DNA of 23,040 nt from contig DATDBL010000267.1 of assembly GCA_036524855.1 (NCBI GenBank), positions 1 to 23,040 of the forward strand, read 5' to 3'. Position numbers and translations under genes: made by a program. Shown one piece after another: positions 1-7,873 of the stretch. Position 1 is the stretch's first letter, and each line of letters starts with the position of its first letter. The stretch is from Aldersonia sp036524855 (GTDB taxonomy: Bacteria; Actinomycetota; Actinomycetes; Mycobacteriales; Mycobacteriaceae). Below the pieces are notes generated by a model. It ran no database searches. It was not told the DNA's origin and saw only the letters and a program-made list of their open reading frames with translations.

Positions 1-2
1 CG

Positions 3-635
3 TGGCGCATCGGCGACGCCTATCACGTCGCCGACATCGACCCGGCCGCTGTGCAACTCACCGCCGGTGCGAACCGGGCCGCCGAACCCCGCGACACCGT
101 CGCCGTAGACACCACCACGCTCGCCGGCGTGCCGGTCGCCGACACCGTCATCGACCAGTTGACGCTGCGCGGCGCCCTCGCGCGCGCGATCCAGGTCTGC
201 GCCGCCCTCGACCGGATCCTCGACCTGACGCTGGTGCACACCACCGAACGCATCCAGTTCGGGCGCGCGTTGGGCAAGTTCCAGGCCGTGCAGAACCTCG
301 TCGCCGACATCGCCGCCGAGACCGCCCTGGCTCGCGCCGCCACCGACGCCGCGCTCGCCGAGGCGGTCCGCACCGACTGGGTCGGCGAGAATCTGGAATT
401 CCTTGTCGCCGCGGCCCGTTCCTGCGCCGGGCACGCCGCCTCCGTCGTCGCCCGCAACGCCCACCAGGTCCACGGCGCGATCGGCACCACCCGCGAACAC
501 CGCCTCCACGAGTTCACCCAACCCGCCCTGGCGTGGCGCAGCGAATACGGCTCGCTGCAGCACTGGGACGACCTGCTCACCACCGCCGCCACCACCGCCG
601 GCCGCGACGGCCTCTGGGCGCTCGTCACCGCTTGA
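3..635 (+). CDS. Acyl-CoA dehydrogenase, C-terminal part (5' end outside window)
   Basis: The reading frame is already open at the left edge and stops with TGA at 633-635, so only the last ~210 residues are present. They match the helical C-terminal domain of acyl-CoA dehydrogenases. One segment reads RIQFGRALGKFQAVQ, the usual flavin/CoA-proximal helix, and a later one reads QVHGAIGTTREHRLHEFTQ, the counterpart of the Q-hHGG-G region. The Ala-Ile version of this motif and the E-H-R-L-H run are typical of the divergent actinobacterial FadE proteins that often work as heteromers in steroid or branched-acid side-chain oxidation. That assignment is family knowledge, not shown here. The enzyme would introduce the alpha,beta double bond into an acyl-CoA with FAD as cofactor. 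An internal GTG at 51 is not the start, because homology continues upstream of it. The next gene on the same strand is a TetR regulator 60 bp downstream. Confidence 0.9.
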   Translation, partial: WRIGDAYHVADIDPAAVQLTAGANRAAEPRDTVAVDTTTLAGVPVADTVIDQLTLRGALARAIQVCAALDRILDLTLVHTTERIQFGRALGKFQAVQNLVADIAAETALARAATDAALAEAVRTDWVGENLEFLVAAARSCAGHAASVVARNAHQVHGAIGTTREHRLHEFTQPALAWRSEYGSLQHWDDLLTTAATTAGRDGLWALVTA

Positions 636-695
636 CCCACCCGTGAGCCGCGTCACGACCGCACGCCGGGGCCGCACCGGATTAGGATTTGACTC

Positions 696-1385
696 ATGAG
701 TAAAAGGGCCGGGCCAGTGCCCGCGGAGATGGACGCAAAGAGCGCCCGCACCCGCGAACGGATCCTGGACGCCGCCGCGCACGTCCTGAGCCAGCAGGGG
801 TTCGCCGGGACCCGACTGAGCGACGTCGCCGACTACGCCGAACTCCAGGCCCCGGGCATCTACTACTACTTCAAATCGCGCGAAGCACTCATCGAAGAGG
901 TCATGTACGTCGGCGTCACGCGGATGACCGAAAACCTCGAGGTGACCCTGGCGGCACTCCCGCCATCGCTCGGCCCACTCGACCGCCTCCGTGCCGCGAT
1001 CGACACACACCTGCGCTTCATCCTGACCATCTCCGACTACACGATGGCCGCGATCCGCAACGGCGGGCAGCTGCCCGAGCATCTGCGCAGCCGCCACGAG
1101 GCCGGGCGTCGCGAATACGGCCACCTGTGGAGTGCACTGTTCCACGATGCCCAGGAGGCGGGCGAGATCGATCCCGCCGTAGATCCCGGCGTGGCACGCA
1201 TGTTGATCATCGGCGCAATGAACTGGGCCGTCGAGTGGTGGCGGCCCGAACGCGGCTCGATCGAACTGCTGATCGAGACGACGCAGCACATGCTCGTCGC
1301 CGGTTTCGCCACGCCGGGGGCAGCGAAGCCCGCGGCCCGCTCGGCGGTCCACAAGACCCGGCGGCGGTCGTCGGTCCCGGGCTGA
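696..1385 (+). CDS. TetR/AcrR-family transcriptional regulator
   Basis: The 229-residue protein has an N-terminal TetR helix-turn-helix at about residues 15-62. It includes TRERILDAAAHVLSQQGF, then a recognition-helix region ending in GIYYYFKSREALIEEVM, which is the canonical Y-Y-F-x-S/D-K-E-x-L signature. The rest is an all-helical ligand-binding/dimerisation domain rich in Trp/Met (NWAVEWW), followed by a basic tail. TetR proteins act as dimeric repressors released by a small ligand, often an acyl-CoA in fatty-acid gene clusters. The start is the ATG at 696, with a weak AGG at 684-686; an ATG at 729 has no usable ribosome site. The gene faces the 3' end of the acyl-CoA synthetase gene 25 bp away. 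Its position among fadE, fadD and thiolase genes suggests it controls them. A candidate operator lies at 3071-3091. Confidence 0.92.
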   Translation: MSKRAGPVPAEMDAKSARTRERILDAAAHVLSQQGFAGTRLSDVADYAELQAPGIYYYFKSREALIEEVMYVGVTRMTENLEVTLAALPPSLGPLDRLRAAIDTHLRFILTISDYTMAAIRNGGQLPEHLRSRHEAGRREYGHLWSALFHDAQEAGEIDPAVDPGVARMLIIGAMNWAVEWWRPERGSIELLIETTQHMLVAGFATPGAAKPAARSAVHKTRRRSSVPG

Positions 1386-1410
1386 GCGATGTGCAACGCG
1401 CCGGTCAGCA

Positions 1411-3042
1411 CTAAGTGAGTTCGACCAGCTGCGCGGATTCGATCTGGTCGCGGATCTGGAACTTGCGTACCTTGCCCGTGGGCGTCACCGGAAGCTGTTC
1501 GGCGACGAACCAGCGCGAAGGCACCTTGAACGGGGCGATTCGCGCTCGCGCGAACTGGGTGAGTTCCTCGGCAAGGTTCTCGGGAGCCGGACCCTCGAGC
1601 GTGAGCACAGCCGCGACGATCTCGCCCCACTGCTTGTCCGGCAGTCCGATCACGGTCACGGATTCGACGAGTTCGTGCTCACCGACGACGTTCTCGACGG
1701 CGACGGGTGCGATGTTCTCACCGCCGCGAATGATCATCTCCTTGAGCCTGCCGGTCACGGTGAGGTAGCCACGCTCGTCCATCGTGCCGAGATCTCCCGT
1801 GAGCACGAATCCGTCGGCGTCGACCGTCGACGCGGTGGCATCCGGATCGTGCAGGTACTCGATCAACTGCTGGTAACCGCGCGCGCAGATCTCGCCGACC
1901 TGACCGATCGGGATGACCTCGCCGTTCTTGGGGTCGACGATCTTGCAGTCGACCTGAGCGAGAGGGTGTCCGACCGTGTGGAGTTGGTCGTCGCGGGAGT
2001 CGCCCGGCCGCGTCGCGCTGAGCACCGGCGCGAGTTCGGTCTGCCCGAAGAGGTTGATGACCGTGGCGCCGAACGTCGTCTCGGCGCTCTCGATCATCGC
2101 TGCCGGAACGTTCGATGCCCCGCCCATCACGATGTCGAGTCGTGGGGCGGGTTGATCGGATGCTGCCTGCACCGCGAGCAGCGCGCCGAGGATTGCGGGC
2201 ACGTAGAACAGGATCGTGGCGTGTTCGGCCCGCATGACCTCCAGCACGGGGCCGGGTGCGAACTGTTCGACGAGGACCTCGGTTCCGCCGAGCCACAGCG
2301 GGCCGAGCGTCCCGATGACGCACGCCGCGGTGTGGAACATGGGCAGCGGGTTGACCGCCACCGCGCCCGTCTCCGCCTGCACCGCCTCCATCGTCAGCTT
2401 GGCCACGTTGACGAGTGAGCGGTGCCGCAGCAGCACACCTTTCGGGTTTCCGGTGGTGCCCGAGGTGTATTGCAGCATCGCCGGCAGGTCCGGATCGGTC
2501 GGGGCCGCGGCGATCACGGCCTCGTCGATCTCCCCCGGCCACCAGCGGTCGCGCTCGGACAGGCTCACCGCCGTGAGGTCGGGGTACGCGCGTGCGAGGT
2601 CCGCCACCACCGCGGCCAGGTCGTAGCCGCGACTGCTGTCCGCATGGATGAGCACCGTGCTTCGTGAGTGTCCGATCGCGTAGTCGAGTTCGTCGAGCCG
2701 AAGGACCGGGTTGAGCGCAACCAGTGTGACACCGGCCAGTGCCGCCCCGTGCTCGATGATGGGCCACTCGACCACGTTCGGTGCCCACAACGCCACGAAC
2801 TCGCCCGGACCGGCCAGACGGGAAATGCCCGTCGCCACCCGGGACGCCTCCGCGAGCAGTTCGGCGTAGGTCAGTCGAACCGTCTCACCGCTGCCGTGGC
2901 GGTTGCCGACGAGGGCGACGCTGTCGGGGTGTTCGCGGGCACGTTGCTGCAACAGCGCGCCGACGGTCATGTCCACCAGTGGAATCGACGTGTCGGCGGG
3001 TAGGAACGATTCGGTCAGGTACTCGCCTCGAAAGACCATCAC
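1411..3042 (-). CDS. Acyl-CoA synthetase / AMP-dependent ligase (FadD-like)
   Basis: The 543-residue protein is a full-length member of the ANL adenylating superfamily and activates a carboxylic acid to acyl-AMP and then acyl-CoA. The phosphate-binding loop YTSGTTGNPKG is at residues 192-202. The A5-type motif LFGQTE, the A7 segment LTGDLGTMDERGYL, the hinge GRLKEMIIRGGENI and the C-terminal catalytic lysine in PVTPTGKVRK (K524) are all present, so the enzyme looks active. The N-terminal motif AELLAEASRVATGI fits medium/long-chain or aryl acid ligases; the substrate cannot be read. The start is GTG at 3042 or ATG at 3039, both served by a GGAG at 3048-3051. It is divergent from the thiolase gene, and the shared 109-bp region contains an AT-rich inverted repeat, so the two units are probably co-regulated. 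Confidence 0.93.
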   Translation of the reverse strand: MMVFRGEYLTESFLPADTSIPLVDMTVGALLQQRAREHPDSVALVGNRHGSGETVRLTYAELLAEASRVATGISRLAGPGEFVALWAPNVVEWPIIEHGAALAGVTLVALNPVLRLDELDYAIGHSRSTVLIHADSSRGYDLAAVVADLARAYPDLTAVSLSERDRWWPGEIDEAVIAAAPTDPDLPAMLQYTSGTTGNPKGVLLRHRSLVNVAKLTMEAVQAETGAVAVNPLPMFHTAACVIGTLGPLWLGGTEVLVEQFAPGPVLEVMRAEHATILFYVPAILGALLAVQAASDQPAPRLDIVMGGASNVPAAMIESAETTFGATVINLFGQTELAPVLSATRPGDSRDDQLHTVGHPLAQVDCKIVDPKNGEVIPIGQVGEICARGYQQLIEYLHDPDATASTVDADGFVLTGDLGTMDERGYLTVTGRLKEMIIRGGENIAPVAVENVVGEHELVESVTVIGLPDKQWGEIVAAVLTLEGPAPENLAEELTQFARARIAPFKVPSRWFVAEQLPVTPTGKVRKFQIRDQIESAQLVELT

Positions 3043-3064
3043 TGCTTCTCCACTCGACTCGGAC

Positions 3065-3093
3065 TTGGCATTGAATCAAGGATAGATTAAATT
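3065..3093 (+). promoter_or_regulatory. Candidate promoter of the thiolase operon
   Basis: TTGGCA at 3065-3070 and TAAATT at 3088-3093 are separated by exactly 17 bp in an unusually AT-rich patch of a GC-rich genome, upstream of the thiolase start at 3152. The hexamers match the sigma-70 consensus moderately (about 4 of 6 each). The inverted repeat at 3071-3091 fills the spacer and touches the -10 element, so a protein bound there would block RNA polymerase. Confidence 0.45.
3071..3091. promoter_or_regulatory. 7-7-7 inverted repeat, candidate TetR operator
   Basis: TTGAATC (3071-3077) and GATTAAA (3085-3091) form an imperfect inverted repeat: one arm is the reverse complement of the other with a single mismatch, separated by 7 bp. 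It lies in the divergent fadD/thiolase intergenic region and within the candidate thiolase promoter. Size and position suit a TetR dimer site, and a TetR gene is the nearest regulator (696-1385). No second copy was seen upstream of the TetR gene, so autoregulation through the same site is not supported. Confidence 0.4.
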
Positions 3094-3151
3094 ATGGAGA
3101 CCCGACAACGCAACGGTGTCCGAGAAAGTACCGTCAGCAGAAGGAGTGGAC

Positions 3152-4297
3152 ATGCCCGAGGCCTACATCGTCGATGCCGTCCGGACCGCAGTCGGCCGCC
3201 GGGGAGGCGGGTTTGCCGACGTGCACCCGAGCGACCTTGCATCGCACGTGATCAAGACGTTGGTCGAACGCAACCCCATCGATCCGGCCGCGATCGACGA
3301 CGTCGTGTTCGGGTGTCTCGACCAGATCGGGGCGCAGGCGGGCGACATCGCGCGCACGGCGACCCTCGGCGCGGGATTGCCCGAGACGGTTCCCGGCGTG
3401 ACGATCGACCGGCAGTGCGGGTCGTCCCAGCAAGCGGTGCACTTCGCCGCGCAGGGTGTGATGAGCGGGACGCAGGACCTGGTGATCGCCGGCGGCGTGC
3501 AGAAGATGAGCCAGTTTCCGATCCTGTCCGCGTTCTCCGCGGGTGAACCGTACGGTTCGATCGATCCGTGGAGCGACAACCGTGGCTGGGTGGCTCGTTA
3601 CGGTGAGCAGGAGATCTCCCAGTTCCGCGGCGCAGAACTGATGGCATCGCGGTGGAAAATCACCCGCGACGACACCCAGGTGTACGCACTCGAGAGCCAT
3701 CGCCGTGCGGTGGACTCGCGTGGGGACTTCGCGGCCGAGATCAGCGTGTTCAACGGTGTCGAGGCCGACGAGGGGCCGCGACCCGACACGACGCTCGAGA
3801 AGATGTCCTCGCTTCCCACGCTGGTTCCGGGTGGGGTTGTCACGGCCGCGGCATCGAGCCAGATCTCGGACGCGTCCGCGGCACTGCTCGTCGCATCCGA
3901 GGCGGCCGTCGAGCGGTACGGGCTGACCCCGCGTGCCCGCGTGCACCACATGAGTGTGCTCGGCGACGACCCGGTGACGATGCTGTCCGCACCGATTCCC
4001 GCGACCCAGCGGGCGCTCGAGCGAACCGGCATGCAGGTCGACGACATCGACGCGGTCGAGATCAACGAGGCGTTCGCGCCGGTGGTCCTGGCGTGGCTGC
4101 AGGAACTCGCGGCCGACCCCGTCAAGGTCAACCCGGACGGCGGTGCCATCACTCTCGGCCACCCGATCGGCGCCACCGGCGCCCGCCTGATGACGAGCCT
4201 CCTGCATCACCTCGAGCGGACCGGGGGCCGATACGGTTTACAGACCATGTGCGAGGGCGGCGGGCAGGCCAACGTGACAATCATCGAGCGGTTGTGA
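3152..4297 (+). CDS. Thiolase (acetyl-CoA acetyltransferase / 3-ketoacyl-CoA thiolase)
   Basis: The 381-residue protein has the full thiolase active site. The nucleophilic cysteine C89 is in DRQCGSSQQA, the N-E-A-F motif follows at VEINEAFAPVV, the catalytic histidine H337 is in LGHPIGATGAR, and the second cysteine C367 is in MCEGGGQANVTIIERL. It either cleaves 3-ketoacyl-CoA with CoA or condenses two acyl-CoAs. The start is ATG 3152, with AAGGAG at 3141-3146 five bases before it; an in-frame start 36 bp further upstream lacks such a site. The closest type I recall is the degradative FadA5/FadA6-like group of Mycobacteriales, based on the motif pattern only. It is followed, with coupled translation, by an acyl-CoA dehydrogenase gene. 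Because a PHA synthase gene lies about 1.3 kb downstream, a PhaA-like biosynthetic role is also possible. Confidence 0.93.
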   Translation: MPEAYIVDAVRTAVGRRGGGFADVHPSDLASHVIKTLVERNPIDPAAIDDVVFGCLDQIGAQAGDIARTATLGAGLPETVPGVTIDRQCGSSQQAVHFAAQGVMSGTQDLVIAGGVQKMSQFPILSAFSAGEPYGSIDPWSDNRGWVARYGEQEISQFRGAELMASRWKITRDDTQVYALESHRRAVDSRGDFAAEISVFNGVEADEGPRPDTTLEKMSSLPTLVPGGVVTAAASSQISDASAALLVASEAAVERYGLTPRARVHHMSVLGDDPVTMLSAPIPATQRALERTGMQVDDIDAVEINEAFAPVVLAWLQELAADPVKVNPDGGAITLGHPIGATGARLMTSLLHHLERTGGRYGLQTMCEGGGQANVTIIERL

Positions 4298-4299
4298 CG

Positions 4300-5448
4300 A
4301 TGCAGCGCACGCTCTACGACGACGATCACGAGGCCTACCGGGAGACGGTGCGCGACTTCCTCGCACGGGAGGTCGTTCCGCACATGGACGCCTGGGACTC
4401 GGCCCACCGGATCGACCGGGACGTCTACCGCAAGGCCGCCGCGCTCGGTGTCTACGGTCTCAACATCGCGACCGAGTACGGCGGGGCGGGGGAACTGGAC
4501 TACCGCTATCGCCTGATCGCGTGCGAGGAGATCGGCCGCGTCAACGCACTCTCGTTCGGTCTCACGCTGGGTCTGCAGGACGACCTCGTCCTGCACTACC
4601 TGACCGACCTGACGACCGAGCAGCAACGCAAGCGTTGGCTCCCCGGCTTCGCCGCCGGAGAGATCCTGGGCGCCCTCGCCATGACCGAACCCGGTGCGGG
4701 CAGTTATCTACGCGGCATCCGCACGACGGCACGTCGCGCAGGCGACGCGTGGATTCTGAACGGACAGAAGACGTTCATCTCGAGTGGGATCACGGCGGAC
4801 CTCGTCATCGTTGCGGCGCAGACCGACGCGGACGCCGGATCGCGGGGCTACAGCCTGTTCGTAGTGGAGCGCGACACGCCCGGATTCGTCCGTGGCCGCC
4901 AGCTCGACAAGATCGGCCTACACGGCCAGGACACCGCCGAACTGTTCTTCGACGACGCCCGCGTGCATGCGGACGACCTGCTCGGCACCGAAGGGGATGG
5001 GCTCCGTCATCTGATGAGCCACCTGCCCCGTGAGCGCCTCGGTGTCGCTGCGATGGCGATCGGGACGGCCAGGGCGATCTTCGAGCTGACCGTCGAGCAC
5101 TGCAAGCAGCGCAACGCGTTCGGGAAACGCATCGTCGACTTCCAACACACCCGGTTCGAGTTGGCAACCATGTCCACCGAACTCGACGTGGCCGAGGCTT
5201 TCGTAGATCGTTCGGTCCTCGCCTACAACGAGGGCCGCCTCTCCCCCACCGACGCCGCGAAGGGCAAGTGGTATGTCAGCGAACTGCAGAAGCGGGTGAT
5301 CGACCGTTGCCTGCAACTCCACGGCGGATACGGATACATGCAGGAGTACCCCGTCGCCAAGGCATATGTCGACACCCGCGTGCAAACCATCTACGGCGGC
5401 ACCACCGAGATCATGAAGGAACTCATCGGCCGTGAACTCGCGAGCTGA
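4300..5448 (+). CDS. Acyl-CoA dehydrogenase
   Basis: The 382-residue enzyme has standard length and all three domains. The flavin/substrate loop reads ALAMTEPGAGSYLRGIRTTA, in which the usual S-D is S-Y. The middle domain contains WILNGQKTFISSG. The C-terminal domain has FGKRIVDFQHTRFELATM and LHGGYGYMQEYPVAKAYVD. The catalytic base is the glutamate E370 in YGGTTEIMKE. It oxidises an acyl-CoA to the trans-2-enoyl-CoA and passes electrons to ETF. ATG 4300 lies 2 bp after the thiolase stop. An in-frame GTG at 4294 would instead overlap that stop as GTGA, so the exact start is open, but coupling to the thiolase gene is clear in both cases. The next gene, phaC, is 172 bp downstream behind its own ribosome site. 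Confidence 0.94.
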   Translation: MQRTLYDDDHEAYRETVRDFLAREVVPHMDAWDSAHRIDRDVYRKAAALGVYGLNIATEYGGAGELDYRYRLIACEEIGRVNALSFGLTLGLQDDLVLHYLTDLTTEQQRKRWLPGFAAGEILGALAMTEPGAGSYLRGIRTTARRAGDAWILNGQKTFISSGITADLVIVAAQTDADAGSRGYSLFVVERDTPGFVRGRQLDKIGLHGQDTAELFFDDARVHADDLLGTEGDGLRHLMSHLPRERLGVAAMAIGTARAIFELTVEHCKQRNAFGKRIVDFQHTRFELATMSTELDVAEAFVDRSVLAYNEGRLSPTDAAKGKWYVSELQKRVIDRCLQLHGGYGYMQEYPVAKAYVDTRVQTIYGGTTEIMKELIGRELAS

Positions 5449-5620
5449 GCCGGCGAGTTTCGTCGGCCTCCGACCCGGCAGGTCACCGCCTGTCCGAAAC
5501 CACGTCGCCGACGGCCCGCCGCAGCCGAGAGTCCGAAAGCGTGCCCGCAGCGGACGCGATCGGGGTAGGACGGTAGAGGACGGGGTACATCTCGTGTATT
5601 GACGCGACCAGGAGGATTCG

Positions 5621-7297
5621 ATGACCGCCCAACAGGTGCTGGACGCCAAAACCGAGGAAGCGATCGTCGGTGGAGAAGACGTCGAGCTGCCGCGTGGCAC
5701 CGAGGCGTGGCGCGCCCTGGCCGGGGCGTTCGGCCAGGGCCGGGTGGTGGCCCGCACGGCGGCACAGTTGACCGGGGAGCTGGCCAAGATTGCCGTGGGT
5801 CGATCCGCGGTCGTGCCGGCCAAGGGTGACCGGCGCTTCGCCGACCCGGCGTGGAACAGCAACCCGCTCTACCGCCGGATCGAGCAAACCTACCTGGCGT
5901 CGGCGGGCGCGCTGGGCGAGATCGTGGACGAGTGGGGCCGCACGGTCGAGGATCCGGCACGCGCGCAGCGGGCATCGTTCGCCGCCGGCATCGTGACCAG
6001 CGCCGCCGCGCCGACCAACTTCCTGGCGACCAACCCGGCCGCGCTCAAGGAAGTCTTCGACACCGCCGGCATGAGCCTGGTGCGCGGGGTCGGCAACTAC
6101 CTGTCGGACCTGCGCCACAACGGCGGTATGCCGTCGATGGTCGAGCGGGACGCGTTCACCGTGGGCACCGATCTCGCGCTCACGCCCGGTGCGGTCGTCT
6201 CCCGCGACGAGGTCGGCGAGGTGTTGCAGTACGCGGCGACGACCGAGACCGTGCACGAGCGTCCGGTGCTGGTGGTGCCGCCGCCGATCGGTCGGTTCTA
6301 CTTCCTGGATCTGCGGCCGGGACGCAGCTTCGTCGAGTACGGGGTGTCGCGCGGGATACAGATGTTCATGCTGTCGTGGCGCAATCCGCAACAGGAACAG
6401 GCCGAGTGGAACCTCGACACCTACGCCGCCCGCGTGTCGGCGGCGATCGACGAGGTACGCGAGATCAGCGGCAGCGATGACGTGAACCTCATCGGGTTCT
6501 GCGCCGGCGGCATCATCACCACCACCCTGCTCAACCACCTGGCCGCACGCGGCGATACCCGCGTGCACAGCATGTCCTATGCGGTCACCATGCTCGACTT
6601 CGGGCGACCGGAACAGCTGGCGGCGTTCTCCGCGCCGCGGGTGCTCGAGTTCGCGAAGGCACGCTCGAGCCGCAAGGGGTTGATCAGCGCCCGCGACATG
6701 GGTTCGGCCTTCACCTGGCTGCGTCCCGACGACCTGGTGTTCAACTACGTGGTGAACAACTACCTGATGGGCCGCAAACCTCCGGCCTTCGACATCCTCG
6801 CCTGGAACGCCGACGGCACCAACCTCCCCGGTGCGCTGCACGGGCAGTTCCTCGACATCTTCGCCCACAACCTGCTGGTCAAGCCCGACGCGTTCGAGGT
6901 GCTCGGCACCCCGATCGACCTCGAGCAAATCAAGGTGCCCACCTTCGTCTCCGGTGCGATCGCCGATCACCTCACCACGTGGAAGAACTGCTACCGCACC
7001 ACCCAGTTGCTGGGCGGGGATAGCACTTTCGTGCTCAGCTTCTCCGGGCACATTGCCAGCCTGGTGAACCCGCCCGGCAACCCGAAGGCGCACTACTGGG
7101 CCGGAGGCGAGCTGGGGCACGACCCCGAGGCGTGGCTCGCCGGAGCGACGCGCAAACAGGGTAGTTGGTGGGAGCCGTGGGGCGACTGGGTATCGGAGAA
7201 AGCGGGCGAGCAGAAGCCCGCCGCAGCGGATCTCGGCAGCGACGACCACAAGCCGCTCGACCCGGCGCCGGGGCGTTACGTCCGCGACCTTGTGTGA
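5621..7297 (+). CDS. phaC: Class I poly(3-hydroxyalkanoate) synthase PhaC
   Basis: The 558-residue protein has the PhaC N-terminal domain (RFADPAWNSNPLYRRIEQTYL) followed by the alpha/beta-hydrolase core. The lipase-like box GFCAGG carries the nucleophile C294. The catalytic aspartate is D449 (GAIADHLTTW) and the histidine is H477 (SFSGHIASLVNPP). The C-terminal HYWAGGELGHDPEAWLAGA is typical of class I synthases, which are single-subunit, about 60 kDa, and polymerise 3-hydroxyacyl-CoA into cytoplasmic granules. The start at ATG 5621 is set by AGGAGG at 5610-5615. No phaA/phaB, phasin or depolymerase gene is adjacent. The neighbouring thiolase and acyl-CoA dehydrogenases could feed it with beta-oxidation intermediates. 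The 172-bp upstream gap contains GTCGG-CCT-CCGAC, a small hairpin, and no convincing promoter hexamers that I can pick. Confidence 0.95.
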   Translation: MTAQQVLDAKTEEAIVGGEDVELPRGTEAWRALAGAFGQGRVVARTAAQLTGELAKIAVGRSAVVPAKGDRRFADPAWNSNPLYRRIEQTYLASAGALGEIVDEWGRTVEDPARAQRASFAAGIVTSAAAPTNFLATNPAALKEVFDTAGMSLVRGVGNYLSDLRHNGGMPSMVERDAFTVGTDLALTPGAVVSRDEVGEVLQYAATTETVHERPVLVVPPPIGRFYFLDLRPGRSFVEYGVSRGIQMFMLSWRNPQQEQAEWNLDTYAARVSAAIDEVREISGSDDVNLIGFCAGGIITTTLLNHLAARGDTRVHSMSYAVTMLDFGRPEQLAAFSAPRVLEFAKARSSRKGLISARDMGSAFTWLRPDDLVFNYVVNNYLMGRKPPAFDILAWNADGTNLPGALHGQFLDIFAHNLLVKPDAFEVLGTPIDLEQIKVPTFVSGAIADHLTTWKNCYRTTQLLGGDSTFVLSFSGHIASLVNPPGNPKAHYWAGGELGHDPEAWLAGATRKQGSWWEPWGDWVSEKAGEQKPAAADLGSDDHKPLDPAPGRYVRDLV

Positions 7298-7301
7298 CGA
7301 C

Positions 7302-7315
7302 GGCGCCTCTGCGCC
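7302..7315 (+). terminator. Small GC hairpin after phaC
   Basis: GGCGC-CTCT-GCGCC is a perfect 5-bp stem with a 4-base loop starting 5 bases after the phaC stop. It lacks a U-tract, as is common in high-GC actinobacteria, so terminator function is only plausible. The larger structured repeat at 7324-7369 follows directly. Confidence 0.3.
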
Positions 7316-7323
7316 GCGACGTC

Positions 7324-7369
7324 GCGCAGCGTTTCTACGCGCCGCGCCGGTCGCAGGCTGCGCGACGCG
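7324..7369 (+). repeat. Structured intergenic repeat, copy A
   Basis: A 46-bp segment downstream of phaC aligns without gaps with 14228-14273 downstream of other genes. The first 24 positions match at 21, including an identical 12-bp run TACGCGCCGCGC, and the next 22 match at 16. Copy A is enclosed by the perfect 11-bp inverted repeat CGTCGCGCAGC (7320-7330) and GCTGCGCGACG (7357-7367), so its RNA or single strand would fold into a long hairpin. Both copies are intergenic. This suggests a dispersed palindromic element of the REP type or a shared terminator/processing structure. The rest of the 576-bp gap (7298-7873) holds no convincing gene, only the promoter and operator listed below. Confidence 0.5.
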
Positions 7370-7712
7370 TGCACAAGGTGCGCGGCGTGCCGCTGTCTGA
7401 CCGTGCCGACGGTCCGCGATCCGTCTGTCGCCTCCGCGGTTCCAATTGGGGGCTCGCGGAGGTAGTAAAACGGCTCAACGACTCCACCTCCTCGAGGCCC
7501 ACCCCGATCTGCAACGGATAGAAAATCCACGCCCGATCGCCCAGATGGCGAGGACATCGAGCCCTTCTCTGCCATCGGAACAGACGGGTCTTGGAGCGGC
7601 CCGACTGCGAATTCCACTGCGCGCACGGCGGCGTCGCTCATCAGTTGCGTTCGCAATGACCACCTCCCGTCGCTTGTCGCCTGTCTCGCCGACCGGTCTC
7701 GATGTGACGCAC

Positions 7713-7741
7713 TTGACACCGGTCCGCGGTGCACTCATAGT
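7713..7741 (+). promoter_or_regulatory. Sigma-70-type promoter of the transporter operon
   Basis: TTGACA (7713-7718) is a perfect -35 hexamer. It is followed after exactly 17 bp by CATAGT (7736-7741), which matches TATAAT at four positions. Transcription would begin near 7748, leaving a leader of about 125 bases before the TTG start at 7874. A palindromic operator lies just downstream of the expected start point. Confidence 0.6.
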
Positions 7742-7758
7742 AGTCGACTAACGCGCTT

Positions 7759-7776
7759 AACTGAAGCGCTTCAGTT
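7759..7776. promoter_or_regulatory. LacI/GalR-family operator (perfect 18-bp palindrome)
   Basis: AACTGAAGCGCTTCAGTT is identical to its reverse complement. Its core TGAAGCGCTTCA has the central CG and the TG...CA flanks characteristic of LacI/GalR operators. It lies about 11 bases downstream of the predicted transcription start, so a bound repressor would act as a roadblock relieved by a sugar or cyclitol ligand. No LacI-family gene is inside the window, so the regulator must be encoded elsewhere. A separate 10-bp palindrome, TAGTCGACTA, is at 7741-7750, directly between the -10 element and this site. Confidence 0.7.
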
Positions 7777-7873
7777 CACCGATTCGGGTGGGCACTCCGT
7801 CTCGCGGGACATCGGACCGCGGGGCGCACGCGCGGCGGGCACCGGTCTGCCGCATCGACGACCTGGAGTTGCG

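Noticed and set aside
3094..3546. ATG at 3094 as a separate 150-codon gene
   Set aside because: Out of frame with the thiolase, Arg-rich translation, no ribosome site; it overlaps the thiolase coding sequence.
5483..7249. 588-codon open frame on the minus strand opposite phaC
   Set aside because: It is the high-GC shadow of a gene with complete catalytic residues; its translation is low-complexity (Arg/His/Val-rich) with no domain.
7446..7751. Small gene in the phaC-transporter gap
   Set aside because: Several overlapping frames exist on both strands but none has a ribosome site or a recognisable product, and one spans the promoter.
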